Below, piece by piece: positions 8,557 through 18,356 of a stretch of DNA of 64,000 bases. The notes below the pieces were generated by a model. It made no database searches and had not been told where the DNA came from. It saw nothing but the letters and a program-made list of their open reading frames with translations. The stretch's first letter is position 1. Each line of letters opens with the position of its first letter. The translations under genes and the position numbers were made by a program. The stretch is from Bacillus mycoides (GTDB lineage Bacteria; Bacillota; Bacilli; Bacillales; Bacillaceae_G), in NCBI RefSeq assembly GCF_001757995.1, contig NZ_LXLV01000027.1, positions 33,319-97,318 on the forward strand, in the 5' to 3' direction.

Positions 8557-9663
8557 TCACTTTATAGCCTGTTTGCAATATTTACACATACCACGCCTCC
8601 GATAATAGTAAGCAATCGTAGCACCAAACAGAGCCACTCCCCAAATTGGCCATAATAACTCTGGACCTTCCAATGCCCATCCTCTATGATCTAGGCCCCC
8701 TTTATTAATAAACCCCCGGATGTACATCAAACCCGCTGAAGTAACCATTATAGAAACCAGTGAAGCAGGAATAATCGCTAATGAAAGAGGTACACGCCTA
8801 CCAGCAATAAACGGAAACCAACGCGGGAAAATTTCTCCCCAGGGTTGAATAAGTCCCAGCGTAAGAATTGCCCCTCCGAGAGCTACAGTAGCTAAGGACG
8901 CGCCCATTAACCAAATTCCAGGTGAATCACGCTCAAAAGAATCAAGTAATTCTTTGGTAGTTCCCAGTGAAATGCCTAGAGCCCAACACCATCTTGTTAT
9001 GGAATAACAGATAGGAATTATTATGGCAACGTAAGTGCACCATTTCCCCCAAGATGTTGCTGAGGATTGTGATGTCCATATTGAGTGATTACTATTTCGA
9101 CCACAATACGAACAAGCATTTCGTGTTTGACGTTGATAGACTAAGGCAGTCGCACTCCATAGAAAAGCTCCTAGCATACTAATATATTGATTTACAATCG
9201 TCCAGTACATCATCTGTTCAAAAAATTTAACTCCATGCGGAAAATCAAATGGTGCTCCAATCAAAAAGATAAATCCATATGCTGCAGACGCCAAAACACG
9301 GTAGTCAATAACTGCAAATAATAAAATCGCTACTAACATATACACAAATATGAGTAATACGATTCGTAACAGGCCCTTGCCCCAGCCACGAATCATCATG
9401 ATAGCTACAATGACCCCCAAAAATCCAAAGCCAACCATTATAGGTGCACCAGTCTCAGGCCTCAAACCAGCTAGCATTGAGTATTCAGATTGTGGATCCC
9501 CTATTCCAAATGGAAACCCCTTTCCTCCCAACGCCCAATACTGACCTAATATCAAGTACATCAACGACCAAACAACCGCCGTATACCCAATCCATTTGGG
9601 CCATAATGATAACCATCTAAAAGTATGAATTCCGGTTTCGCTTTTTTTCTCAGTATTTGACAT
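8557..9663 (-). CDS. Polytopic membrane protein with CxxC motifs
   Basis: This 368-residue protein has about eight predicted membrane helices arranged as two similar halves. Each half ends in a short cytoplasmic knuckle: NACSYCGRN near residue 183 and RGMCKYCKQAIK at the C-terminus. The paired cysteines suggest metal binding or redox sensing. A truncated relative with the same ending (RGQCKYCRRF) lies directly upstream. The family is not recognised and no enzyme motif is visible. The start has an AAGGAG box (AAAAGGAGTTGTTC before the ATG). Confidence 0.7.
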   Translation of the reverse strand: MSNTEKKSETGIHTFRWLSLWPKWIGYTAVVWSLMYLILGQYWALGGKGFPFGIGDPQSEYSMLAGLRPETGAPIMVGFGFLGVIVAIMMIRGWGKGLLRIVLLIFVYMLVAILLFAVIDYRVLASAAYGFIFLIGAPFDFPHGVKFFEQMMYWTIVNQYISMLGAFLWSATALVYQRQTRNACSYCGRNSNHSIWTSQSSATSWGKWCTYVAIIIPICYSITRWCWALGISLGTTKELLDSFERDSPGIWLMGASLATVALGGAILTLGLIQPWGEIFPRWFPFIAGRRVPLSLAIIPASLVSIMVTSAGLMYIRGFINKGGLDHRGWALEGPELLWPIWGVALFGATIAYYYRRRGMCKYCKQAIK

Positions 9664-9701
9664 CTTGAATGAACAACTCCTTTTATTAAAAAGTAATAAT
9701 G

Positions 9702-9905
9702 CTAAAACCTTCTACAATATTTACACTGTCCTCGCCTTCTTTGATAGTAAGCGATAGTCGCTAGCCCAAATGCTATTCCCCATGGAAGCCAAAATAGTGA
9801 AGCCCCTAATTCTCCCCATTTTTGGATAAGTGCCAATGTCAGAATGGCACCGCATATAGGTAATTCACTGATACCAATTTGATAGCAAAAAATCCCGCTT
9901 TTCAT
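9702..9905 (-). pseudogene. Truncated paralogue of the CxxC membrane protein
   Basis: The frame contains CGAILTLALIQKWGE fused to LPWGIAFGLATIAYYQRRRG and QCKYCRRF. These match residues about 257-275 and 345-366 of the gene at 8557-9663, with the intervening 70 residues and all of the N-terminal half missing. It is best read as the remnant of a tandem duplication after internal deletion. Expression is possible but function is unlikely. Confidence 0.65.
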
Positions 9906-10039
9906 TCCTATCTTTCAATGTACCTTGTGAATAGTGATCATTCGGCCGTCGTATATGATTTAATTAAAAAAACCATATTCTTCAACTCCCCAGTGTATAT
10001 TGATGAATAAGTTCATATTATGATAAGAAAATTAATTTG

Positions 10040-10085
10040 AAACGGACCTCCAGAACTGTTTATAAACAGTTCTGGAGGTCCGTTT
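10040..10085. repeat. Perfect 22 bp inverted repeat
   Basis: Arms beginning AAACGGACCTCCAGAACTG are perfectly complementary over 22 bp around a 2 base centre. There is no long T tract, so it is not a classic terminator. It may be a factorless hairpin, a protein site or the core of a small element. A second small hairpin (ACCAATTCC with GGAATTGGT) follows near 10150. Confidence 0.7.
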
Positions 10086-10259
10086 AGAAAAGAAATTCCA
10101 TAATTACAGTTGTAAGGTAACAAACTGGAAATATTGAGCAATAAAAATACCAATTCCGCATAATGGAATTGGTATGAAAAATCTTCTAATCTATATTAAT
10201 TACCTTCTTTCTCTATAGAATTATACTTGTGTTACACAAACTCACTTTTATGTTCATAT

Positions 10260-10757
10260 TTATTTTTTAAAATAAACAGCACCAAAATTTTCATTAAATC
10301 TCTTACACCAAATCGAAACTGAACCATATACACTTACATCTACCCCTTCAGGAATTTCGTAGTTTTGGTCTCCTTTATTTCCCTTTAATTTTCCCAATTC
10401 AATATACTGATAGTTTTTCACGTCTTCATTATTTTTCAAACGATTCGTAGGAACTAATACAACTCGCACATCTGGCCCATTAGATGTTGCAAAATTAGAA
10501 AGTCTTAAAACACGTTTTCCATCTGCTAATTGATGAATTTTTGCCGTTCCAGTTGTTTCATGGACACCGTTTTGAAACTGTCCTTTACTTATTACTCGAT
10601 CACTTTGTTGCTTTGCTTCAGTTGATTGTACCTCCGTTTGTGGCAATGCTTCATTCACGTGCTTATCAATAAATAATTTCTCTGGTCGGAACAATGACCA
10701 TAAAATCCCCATTACAATTATCAAACCACCTATAAACCATACATATTTTCTTTTCAT
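10260..10757 (-). CDS. Membrane-anchored DM13-domain protein
   Basis: The start MKRKYVWFIGGLIIVMGILW follows AGGAGG. Residues 5-25 form one N-terminal membrane anchor, so the rest is expected outside the cell. Residues about 55-163 fit a DM13 domain: GQFQNGVHETTGTAKI, then LRLSNFATSNGPDVRVVLVP, and a late VSIWCKRFNENFGAVYF, with the conserved cysteine near the C-terminus. DM13 domains are proposed to act in redox reactions or electron transfer at cell surfaces. Upstream is the tail of a lost histidine kinase, suggesting the gene once sat next to a two-component system. Confidence 0.85.
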   Translation of the reverse strand: MKRKYVWFIGGLIIVMGILWSLFRPEKLFIDKHVNEALPQTEVQSTEAKQQSDRVISKGQFQNGVHETTGTAKIHQLADGKRVLRLSNFATSNGPDVRVVLVPTNRLKNNEDVKNYQYIELGKLKGNKGDQNYEIPEGVDVSVYGSVSIWCKRFNENFGAVYFKK

Positions 10758-10833
10758 AAAGTAAAAAACCTCCTGTAACATACTGTGTAGTAGTATGTTA
10801 GCAAGAAGGTCTTTCACTTTTATAACATAAATG

Positions 10834-10989
10834 TTACAAAAGTCTTTCAGCCGTCTTATTTTTTTCTGATACGATGGGAAGCGTAATCCAAAATTCACTT
10901 CCCTGCTTGCCGTCTGCGCGATCCCTCACAACACGTTCTTCCTTGTGCATTTCAATCAATAATTCTGCAATATCTAATCCAAGTTCAGG
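10834..10989 (-). pseudogene. C-terminal fragment of a sensor histidine kinase
   Basis: Minus-strand codons read ELGLDIAELLIEMHKEERVV then RDRADGKQGSEFWITLPIVS to ERLL and stop. The G-L-x-I-A and G-S-E-F-W-I-T-L-P segments are the end of a HATPase domain (G2 box and last strand). Everything upstream is missing. The same 3' sequence, ATGTTACAAAAGTCTTTCA, recurs near 57240. Confidence 0.7.
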
Positions 10990-11084
10990 AGATTACTTGC
11001 AAGAGTCTTAGAATTTTTGTATCAAAACTATGAACAGTATAGTAGGAGCTATTCAGGAAACTAAAAAAGAGCAGTTATTGACAT

Positions 11085-11112
11085 GCCCACCCCTAAAGGG
11101 GGTGGGCTTTCC
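11085..11112. terminator. GC-rich hairpin
   Basis: GCCCACCCC pairs with GGGGTGGGC around a short A-rich loop, followed by TTTCCCG. It lies 28 bases after the kinase stop codon at 11140 and probably terminates it. Similar hairpins occur at IS200/IS605 ends, so an IS origin is possible. Confidence 0.65.
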
Positions 11113-11139
11113 CGTTCGGAAAATCTGTAAAGAAAGGTA

Positions 11140-13545
11140 TTACTTTTGAATTGTACAAATAGGGAGAGTAACTTCAACTGTTGTTCCTTTATTTACTTCA
11201 CTCTCAATAAATATCTTTCCTTGATGTGTTTCGATAATTTTATAACAGACCATTAATCCTAAGCCAATCCCCTCTTCCTTAATACTGTAAAAAGGTTCTC
11301 CTAGATATGGTATACGTTCTTTTGGAATCCCACACCCTTGATCTATAAAGCGAATGCTTATTTGATCATTATCAAGTTTATCAATTTGAATCAAAATTTC
11401 TCCTCCCGTTTGCATGGATTCAATTGCATTTTTTAAAATATTAACAAATACTTGTTTTAATTGATTTCCCTCACATGGAATCAATGGAATACCAGGTGTA
11501 AAATCGATTCTAATTTGTATATTATTCATCATTGCTTGAGGTTGCAGTAGCATTAAAACTTGATCCATTAGCACACTAATATCATTAGGTTGTATCTTTA
11601 CCACCTGTGGTTTAGCTACCGTCATAAATTCATTTGTAATACTTTCTATACGCTCAATCTCTGATGATACTATATTTATATAACCCTGATTATTCTCATT
11701 TTCCGTTGATTTTAGTAATTGCATAAACCCTTTCATTGCGGTTAATGGATTATTAATTTCATGAGCCATTGCAGTCGCTAATTGTCCTACAACAGCAAGT
11801 TTTTCAGATTTTCGTAGTAATTCTTCTGTTTTTAGCCGTTCAGTGATATCACGAGAAATACTTAGGAAAACTTCTTTACCATTTAAGTTAAAAACACGGA
11901 CACTAAACTCAGTTGTTATTATTTTTCCTGTTGGAAAAACATATTCATCTTGCAAAGTGAAGGAAGTTTGTCCCTCTCTAATTTTTTCTAACAACCTTAC
12001 GATCATTGGAGAATCTTGTGGTACTGCACTTGGAAATGGTAACGAGAGCAGTTCTTCTCTACTATATCCAAACCTTTTACAACCAACAGGGTTTACCTCA
12101 ATAAATCGACTTGGAACACGATCCTCATTCAGCTCTACTACATATACTGCGTCAGTTGCTTGTTCGATTAGTGCACGGTACTTCATTTCACTATCTCTTA
12201 ATTGTTGGTGTAATCGATGCCGTTCTCTTTCTGCTTGTTTTCTTTCAGAGATGTCTCTACATATCGCTGATAAAGCTATCACATTTCCTCTTACATCTAG
12301 TATAGGAGAAACCGTCAGACTGACATCAAGAAGACTTCCATCGTTACGTTGTCTAACAGTTTCTAATCTAGTAACTATGGATTCTCTTGTTAGAATTTTC
12401 TGAATATTACTGAGTGATTCATCCATTAAGAAACCTGGTACACACGGTAATCTCTTACCTATAATTTCTTGTGATGACCACCCAAATATATTTTCATAAG
12501 CTTTATTGGCTTGTAAAATATGCCCTTCTCGATCAGATATGGTAATAGCATCTACATTATGCTTGATAAATGATTCCAGTAATTCTTTGGTAGATCTTAA
12601 TTCTGATTCTACCTTTTTCCTTTCGGTTATATCGACTGTAGAACCAACAACTTCAATAACTTGTCCATTTCGTTTAATCGGCCTAAGCGCAATAAGAATA
12701 ATAGTTTTATCATTCGGCCAGGGTAATTCAAATGTAATTTCTTTCCCTTCCCACGCCTGAAGATAATACTTCATTAATTGTGGAACTAAATGGGGAGGAA
12801 TAATAGAAGCATCAATAGTACGTAAGCTTTTTCCTACCACCCGTTCAGAATAAATTCCGTTTTGATAATAAAACTGGCCATCACACAAAGTATGTATAAA
12901 ATATTTATCCACTTTTTTAAATTTAAAGATACCCCCTTGAAGCTCATGTACGGTATCTTTGAGTTCTTGCTTCGACTTTTTTAATTTTTGATTCATTTTA
13001 GATAAGTCCTGTGTTAAGTAATATAATCTTTGGTAAGCTTCCATAAGAAAAATACCGATTAAAAGTCCTAAAGCTATAAATACTAAGCCTGGAGTGTAAA
13101 GCACTGTAGTTATAAAGAATACACCTACTAACCACTTCATACCCACAAAAACAGAAAAGTATAGAGGTGCACTTTTAAATGGATGAAGGCTTTTGAAATA
13201 TTTTTTAAAAATAGTAAATAGAATACCCATACCGAAATAGGCCATCACAGGTGGTTCCCAATACCCACCAATGTAAAAGATGCGCATTATAATAATGCTA
13301 ATTAATGTAATCCAACCAGCAATGCGACCAAAGTAAATAAAAGATAAAATAAGAGGAACAACTCGAAGATCATAGGAAAATCCCATGTACGGAAAAGAAA
13401 AGAACATCAAAGTAACGGCGATAATCCCTCCATAGAATTTTTCAAAATATCGCCTGGAATGAATCGTAAACACTTGAATAAATATTGCTGCGCTAACTAA
13501 TAAAGAAAAAATAGATAGATTAATGAAATAGTCTTTAATAATCAT
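11140..13545 (-). CDS. Membrane PAS histidine kinase, sporulation-kinase type
   Basis: An 801-residue sensor. Residues 1-175 hold five or six membrane helices of the LytS/5TM type, followed by a short coiled coil (175-200). Three PAS/PAC units cover about 210-310, 320-437 and 450-568. The HisKA box AMAHEINNPLTAMKGF carries His595. The catalytic domain has an N box (VFVNILKNAIESM), G1 (DQGCGIP), F box and G2 (GIGLGL). The architecture and H-box match KinA/B/D/E-type kinases that feed the Spo0 phosphorelay in Bacillus. No response regulator is adjacent, which agrees with that role. AAGGAGG precedes the ATG. Confidence 0.9.
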   Translation of the reverse strand: MIIKDYFINLSIFSLLVSAAIFIQVFTIHSRRYFEKFYGGIIAVTLMFFSFPYMGFSYDLRVVPLILSFIYFGRIAGWITLISIIIMRIFYIGGYWEPPVMAYFGMGILFTIFKKYFKSLHPFKSAPLYFSVFVGMKWLVGVFFITTVLYTPGLVFIALGLLIGIFLMEAYQRLYYLTQDLSKMNQKLKKSKQELKDTVHELQGGIFKFKKVDKYFIHTLCDGQFYYQNGIYSERVVGKSLRTIDASIIPPHLVPQLMKYYLQAWEGKEITFELPWPNDKTIILIALRPIKRNGQVIEVVGSTVDITERKKVESELRSTKELLESFIKHNVDAITISDREGHILQANKAYENIFGWSSQEIIGKRLPCVPGFLMDESLSNIQKILTRESIVTRLETVRQRNDGSLLDVSLTVSPILDVRGNVIALSAICRDISERKQAERERHRLHQQLRDSEMKYRALIEQATDAVYVVELNEDRVPSRFIEVNPVGCKRFGYSREELLSLPFPSAVPQDSPMIVRLLEKIREGQTSFTLQDEYVFPTGKIITTEFSVRVFNLNGKEVFLSISRDITERLKTEELLRKSEKLAVVGQLATAMAHEINNPLTAMKGFMQLLKSTENENNQGYINIVSSEIERIESITNEFMTVAKPQVVKIQPNDISVLMDQVLMLLQPQAMMNNIQIRIDFTPGIPLIPCEGNQLKQVFVNILKNAIESMQTGGEILIQIDKLDNDQISIRFIDQGCGIPKERIPYLGEPFYSIKEEGIGLGLMVCYKIIETHQGKIFIESEVNKGTTVEVTLPICTIQK

Positions 13546-13612
13546 GTAATGTCCCTCCTTGCATTAAGTGTATTCGACAAAAAAGCAAAAATTCCTACAA
13601 AAAATATAAACG

Positions 13613-13705
13613 GTTCAGGTGCAAAAAATTCAAAATACATGTAAGTAATCTCTAAATCTTGGACATACTGATACTGTTACTCTAAAAAGAAGCGCAATCG
13701 GCATA
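13613..13705 (+). mobile_element. Left-end relic of an IS240-like element
   Basis: This stretch, starting GGTTCAGGTGCAAAAA and containing TAATCTCTAAATCTTGGACA, is nearly identical to the first 95 bp of the IS240-like element at 63570. No transposase follows. It is a solo end left by decay. Confidence 0.75.
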
Positions 13706-13739
13706 AATATTGAAGAATATGTACTTCTTACAAAGATAT

Positions 13740-15625
13740 TCTTCCTGAAGGATGTCGACACGAGATTAACATTTCGCGAAAAAGTATCAAAATGCAAACC
13801 CAAACTGAGATTAACATATCAACAGACATTAACATGTTAACCTCCGAAAGAATAAAAATGTTAACTTTATGTCAACCCCTCTTGATAATAAGGATAATAA
13901 GAAACTAATACTACATGGATAAACCATAGGTTTATTAGAACAAGAATTGAAATATAAAATTTATAGAGGTTAAAAACATCAATAAATACAATGATTCCCT
14001 ATTAAAATATAAAGAATGTTTCTCTATATTTTAATAAAGTATTTCGAACAAAAGGTTAATAGAATATATAAAATGTAAAGCAAAATTTCATCCATTGTAT
14101 CGGACAATATTTAATAAAGTAATATAATTAGCATAAATAGTTTTTTTGTAACATGTAACTTAGAGATTCCCAACCCACTATTAGATATACAATTAAAGAT
14201 TTAATACTTCTTACAAAAATATTCTTCTCGCAGAGTATTGATATAAGATTGACATTTCGTGAAGCCGGATCGAAATACATAACAGGAATGAGATTGACAT
14301 ATCAACAGTCATTAACATGTTAGCTAACAAAAAATAAGAATGTTAATCTCATGTTGACTATACTTAGTAGTAATGAAAACAAGACATTAACAAAACATCT
14401 ATAAAACTATGGCTTTATTAGGACGAAAATTAAAATACGAAAATCCACACTAGTTAAGAATTGCGCTTTGTAAATTACTGGAGGTTTTAAGTGAAAAAAT
14501 CACTAAGAAATACAGACTATCAAACAAAACAGCGCTCATTATAGTTAATTCAATTACTAAAATAATATTAATATAAGCAAAATTACTTTGTAATATACGG
14601 CTTAGAGGTTTCAAATCTACTCTTGGACGAATAATTAAAGGATCGTTATTTTAAATGTAGAAATCCTTCCTGTAAGTATTAACATGAGATTGGCATTGTA
14701 CATAATTGGATCAGAATACTCATCATTAATGAGATTAACATATCAATAAACATTAACATGTTAATCCTCAGAATGATAAGATTGTTAATCTCATATCAAC
14801 CATTCTTGGTTATTGTGATGACAAGACATTGACAAAACATCGATAGATATAGGTCATTATTAATATAAGCGTTAATAAACCAAGATTCACATCAGTCTTT
14901 ATTGCTTATAATTAGAGACTGAATAGATCCTACTATAAAACTTTTTTCTTTATCGCAAACACTTAGAAATTAAGCATTACAGCTATTCAACAACAAAGCG
15001 AATGGTACCTTGTAGTGTTTCAAACTACTAATAGTCAATAACTCGACTAACTATTAGAATTTAACGTTCATATAAACCTATAATAGTTGTTATCTAAAAT
15101 TAATTTACTAGTCTTGGAATCAGTTAAAAAGAGACACTACACTCTATTAGTCAAACAGGTATCCGTTATATATTCTCGAGTGTTATCTATGGAAAAGGCT
15201 CATACTACAATTATTAATAATATGGACCCTTTTAACCATATTTATACCTATTATTTTTGAAAGTTTAATGCTATATCCTCATAATTTATTTACAAATCGG
15301 TTATATTTACTTATCATTAATGTTATGTGAATAACACTGTCAATCTCATAGCAACCATTTATAAGGATATGGGTGACAAAGGTACCTCATTTATCCTATA
15401 TAACATTGATGCATTTCAAGTCCCAGTTAACAAAACATCGACATTTGGTGAGGATAGATAACACTTTGTTAATGTTCTGTTAACACTTCGAGTATAACAT
15501 GTTAATGTTATCTTTCATGTTAATTCCAGATAAGAAAGGGATTCCTATTAGTACCGTCGAAAAACACTTAACATATCAATCTCACATTTCATGTTAATGT
15601 CATTTATCAGCGAAATTACATACTG
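13740..15625. repeat. Array of ATTAACAT/ATGTTAAT palindromes upstream of tubY
   Basis: This 1.9 kb gene-free stretch holds three related blocks about 450 bp apart (13760-13880, 14245-14365, 14685-14805). Each has the order GAGATTRACAT, then GAGATTAACATATCAA, then CATTAACATGTTA, then ATGTTAATCTCATGT in inverse orientation. Further half-sites lie at 15480-15610, directly before tubY. The dyad ATTAACATGTTAAT suits binding by a dimeric regulator. TubY-like MerR proteins are known to bind DNA in type III partition loci, so this may be its operator or a second centromere-like site. That link is inferred. Confidence 0.6.
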
Positions 15626-15641
15626 CTAAGGAGGTAATACT

Positions 15642-16379
15642 ATGATTAAGCAGGAAAATCACTCAGAACAAACCATGGTAGATGATGAGAACTCATTACA
15701 CGAAGACGCTTTTGAAAAAGCCTGGCGAATAACAGAGTTTTCTAAGTTAGTAGGTAGACACCATAATACTGTTTATAATTGGTTTAATACGTTAGAAGAG
15801 AAGGGGTTGCACGGGACTCTTAGAACCAATAATACAAATGAAAAGCTATATAATTCATTAGATTTAAATATAGCTCTTTTCATAAAGCAGAAAAGGGATG
15901 AAAAGTGGTCTTTAGATGCCATAATCGAACTTTTACCGCATCAATTCGAACTAAGGCCAGTATCTCCTGAAAATCACTCTAATGAAATATTATCTCAATT
16001 TGATTTTCAGGACGCAGCTGAGACAATCGAAAAATTGGTGGAACAAAAGGTTCAAGCACATTTACAAAACATCGAAATACAATTTCAAGAGAAATTTGAA
16101 AATGTATTAAAAGCATTACCTCAGCCTGAAGATCCAATTGCTATGAAAGAACGCCAAAGACAAGAAAGACTGGATAACATAATAATTGAACATAGAGCTC
16201 GTAAAGAATTAAGAAGACAAGCTGAAAAACTTTGGAATGAAAAACCTGAGGAAGAGCGTATGAAAAAAGTTGGTTGGTTTAAAAAAGAGGAAGATTTAGC
16301 AAAAAAACACCTATTTATAGAGAATTATTTAAACGAAAATATGATAGAGTATATGAAATCTATTATGACATCCGAATAA
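15642..16379 (+). CDS. tubY: TubY-like MerR-type DNA-binding protein
   Basis: The start follows AAGGAGG. Residues about 28-80 form a MerR-like winged helix (WRITEFSKLVGRHHNTVYNW, then a wing and SLDLNIALFIKQKRDEKWSL). Residues 105-220 are mostly charged helix with heptads, predicted as a coiled coil. The same order, HTH then coiled coil, describes TubY, the accessory regulator of some TubZR partition systems. The gene converges on tubZ, sharing a bidirectional terminator, and has a large palindrome array upstream. The call rests on architecture and position, so the symbol is tentative. Confidence 0.6.
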   Translation: MIKQENHSEQTMVDDENSLHEDAFEKAWRITEFSKLVGRHHNTVYNWFNTLEEKGLHGTLRTNNTNEKLYNSLDLNIALFIKQKRDEKWSLDAIIELLPHQFELRPVSPENHSNEILSQFDFQDAAETIEKLVEQKVQAHLQNIEIQFQEKFENVLKALPQPEDPIAMKERQRQERLDNIIIEHRARKELRRQAEKLWNEKPEEERMKKVGWFKKEEDLAKKHLFIENYLNENMIEYMKSIMTSE

Positions 16380-16415
16380 AAAAGAGGCCCGGGATATTCC
16401 CAGGCCTCTTTTTTA
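16378..16415. terminator. Bidirectional terminator between tubY and tubZ
   Basis: AAAAAAGAGGCC with GGCCTCTTTTTT around a GGGATATTCCC core. It directly follows both converging stop codons. Confidence 0.9.
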
Positions 16416-17870
16416 TTATTTTGATGTACCAAACATTTTATCTGGATCCATAAATGCAGCTAATTCTTCATCATTTTCAGTATCTGCCGATGGTTCCTCA
16501 TTACTTGTTCCCATATCGATGTAATCACCGAAATTAATACTGAAATCGTCGTCTTGATCTTGCATTTCAATTGTACTAATTTGGGATTTTTTAAACTGAA
16601 TTTGGTTTTGCTTCTCTTTAAATTCATTGAATTCTTCAACTAACCCTTTGGACAAACGAGACGGTAATGCATCAGTTTTATAGAACGTGTACACACTGCC
16701 CATAAAATCATTTTTACTAATTAAATACCCATTAAATACCGTACCGTTGATTGGTAATGTATTTGTAACTTCTACTTTTGCATCATCCATAAATGAATCA
16801 TCAATATTCTTTTGTTCATCTAGAATTGCAAGCATTCCAAAATGATGCACCTTAGAAGCCTCCAGCTCACCATCATCGTTCTTTTTCATTAACTCTATAG
16901 GATGGTGGAAAGAGCTTCCTTTCAACGATTCTGAGAACATGTCTACTATTTCTTTACTATTTTCAATTTGATTCATATTGCGGGAAATTTTATTAATAAC
17001 TAGACAACCAGTTTTCTCTAATAAAATACGTTTAAAGTCCTGTGAATCTAAAATAACAGATGTTCCTGCGCCATTAGAAGCTGTATTTAATTCATGGATG
17101 ATTTCACCAATGCGCTGATTTGCATAGTCTCGTGAATTAGCAATACCTTTTTTCTCATTTTCGTTTAATCCCTTAAATTCATCATAGAAATGTTGGTTAT
17201 CTGCGAAAACAACGAATGCAACACCTTTTGCTGGGTCATTTGCTAACTTCCAAATCTCTTGAGAGAATTTATTTACTTGTCTTAGTACATCAGGTCCATC
17301 GGCTCTTACAGGGAGTGTCACAACAATACCCATTTTAATAAAATCTTTACGCTCAATTGCATTACTGAATGCAATTTTTGCATACTTTTGTTGATTTGCT
17401 ATTAATTCCTCTCTAGGAATTTTCATTGCCATACTTTTAAGTTCTTCAGCGATTACAGGTTTATTATGAAAAGCCGAGAATTCTTCAATTGCTTTAATAA
17501 TTGTAGAAGTACCTGTTCCACCGCCTAAGCCAGCAAAAAATAGAACCAATTCATCTGTTGGTCTTACACGCTCTGTGATGAATTCTTTTAACTTTCCTTT
17601 CGCTTCATCATTTGATTCTAGTACTTTTACAGCACGTTCTGGATTCTTCCCTAGTCCGCCTAATTTTAGTGATACTTGATTACTTGTAGGCACATTTTTT
17701 AATTCGGCTAAATCACCATCGTTACTATTTAGGGCAAGGCAGTTGTACACAGATGTTCCATCCGTATGCTTATATTCAGCAAATTTATCTACCATTCTAG
17801 TTCCGGCCTGACCAAAACCAACCATTGTCATTTTTACTGCTACTTCGTTTTTCAGAAAGTTCTTCGCCAT
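16416..17870 (-). CDS. tubZ: TubZ, tubulin-like plasmid partition GTPase
   Basis: The chosen ATG at 17870 follows AGGAGA and gives 484 residues, the usual size of Bacillus plasmid TubZ. A start 27 bases upstream overlaps the ribosome site. Near the N-terminus is MVGFGQAGTRMVDKF (nucleotide-binding loop T1); the tubulin signature appears as FAGLGGGTGTSTIIKA (T4 loop), followed by a T7-like segment. The last 60 residues are acidic and flexible, as in TubZ tails that contact TubR. TubZ polymerises on GTP and moves plasmid copies by treadmilling. It lies 23 bp after tubR in an apparent operon. Confidence 0.9.
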   Translation of the reverse strand: MAKNFLKNEVAVKMTMVGFGQAGTRMVDKFAEYKHTDGTSVYNCLALNSNDGDLAELKNVPTSNQVSLKLGGLGKNPERAVKVLESNDEAKGKLKEFITERVRPTDELVLFFAGLGGGTGTSTIIKAIEEFSAFHNKPVIAEELKSMAMKIPREELIANQQKYAKIAFSNAIERKDFIKMGIVVTLPVRADGPDVLRQVNKFSQEIWKLANDPAKGVAFVVFADNQHFYDEFKGLNENEKKGIANSRDYANQRIGEIIHELNTASNGAGTSVILDSQDFKRILLEKTGCLVINKISRNMNQIENSKEIVDMFSESLKGSSFHHPIELMKKNDDGELEASKVHHFGMLAILDEQKNIDDSFMDDAKVEVTNTLPINGTVFNGYLISKNDFMGSVYTFYKTDALPSRLSKGLVEEFNEFKEKQNQIQFKKSQISTIEMQDQDDDFSINFGDYIDMGTSNEEPSADTENDEELAAFMDPDKMFGTSK

Positions 17871-17893
17871 TATTTTATCTCTCCTTTTTCTTA

Positions 17894-18307
17894 TCAATTG
17901 GTTTGTTTACGTCTTCCTAGTTCAATTAACACCTGTTGTCCTCTAATTGTTGAGATTAAAAATTTATAAGGATGCATAATCTTTTCAGTTATCAATGACA
18001 TTGAAGATAATGTACTAACCCTTACTTCAGCTGATCTTCTTGATATATTGGTTCGTTCAACCTCTAATGAGTACGATTTTCCCTTTAATTTCTTAACTCT
18101 CCTATCAATTACAACATTACCTACTATTTCATTTATTGAGATACCTCTCATATATTTCGTCTCTTGGTATTGTTTATTTACCTCAGATCCTATGTAATGA
18201 AATACATTATAAAGTATTTCGTCCTCTTCAAGAATGTCTGCAAACATGTTCACAACTTCATCAGGAAATTTAATTACTTTATACTTTTCGCTCAATACCT
18301 CGTTCAA
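17894..18307 (-). CDS. tubR: TubR-like centromere-binding adaptor
   Basis: A TTG start at 18307 follows GGGGGAGG. The 137-residue protein has a basic middle (VIDRRVKKLKGKSYSLEVER, then ISRRSAEVRVSTLSSMSLIT) that fits a winged helix, ending in IRGQQVLIELGRR. TubR dimers bind direct repeats at tubC and link plasmid DNA to TubZ, and usually repress the operon. Support here is mainly position: first gene of the tubRZ operon, with a repeat array immediately upstream. It is about 30 residues longer than the well-studied TubR of about 107 residues. Confidence 0.65.
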   Translation of the reverse strand: MNEVLSEKYKVIKFPDEVVNMFADILEEDEILYNVFHYIGSEVNKQYQETKYMRGISINEIVGNVVIDRRVKKLKGKSYSLEVERTNISRRSAEVRVSTLSSMSLITEKIMHPYKFLISTIRGQQVLIELGRRKQTN

Positions 18308-18356
18308 GTTTCCTCCCCCTTAAAACGTTGGTTAATTATTCCTACGAATATATTAC

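Noticed and set aside
11843-12403. Open frame of 186 codons on the plus strand
   Set aside because: It lies opposite the PAS kinase, whose domains are continuous on the other strand.
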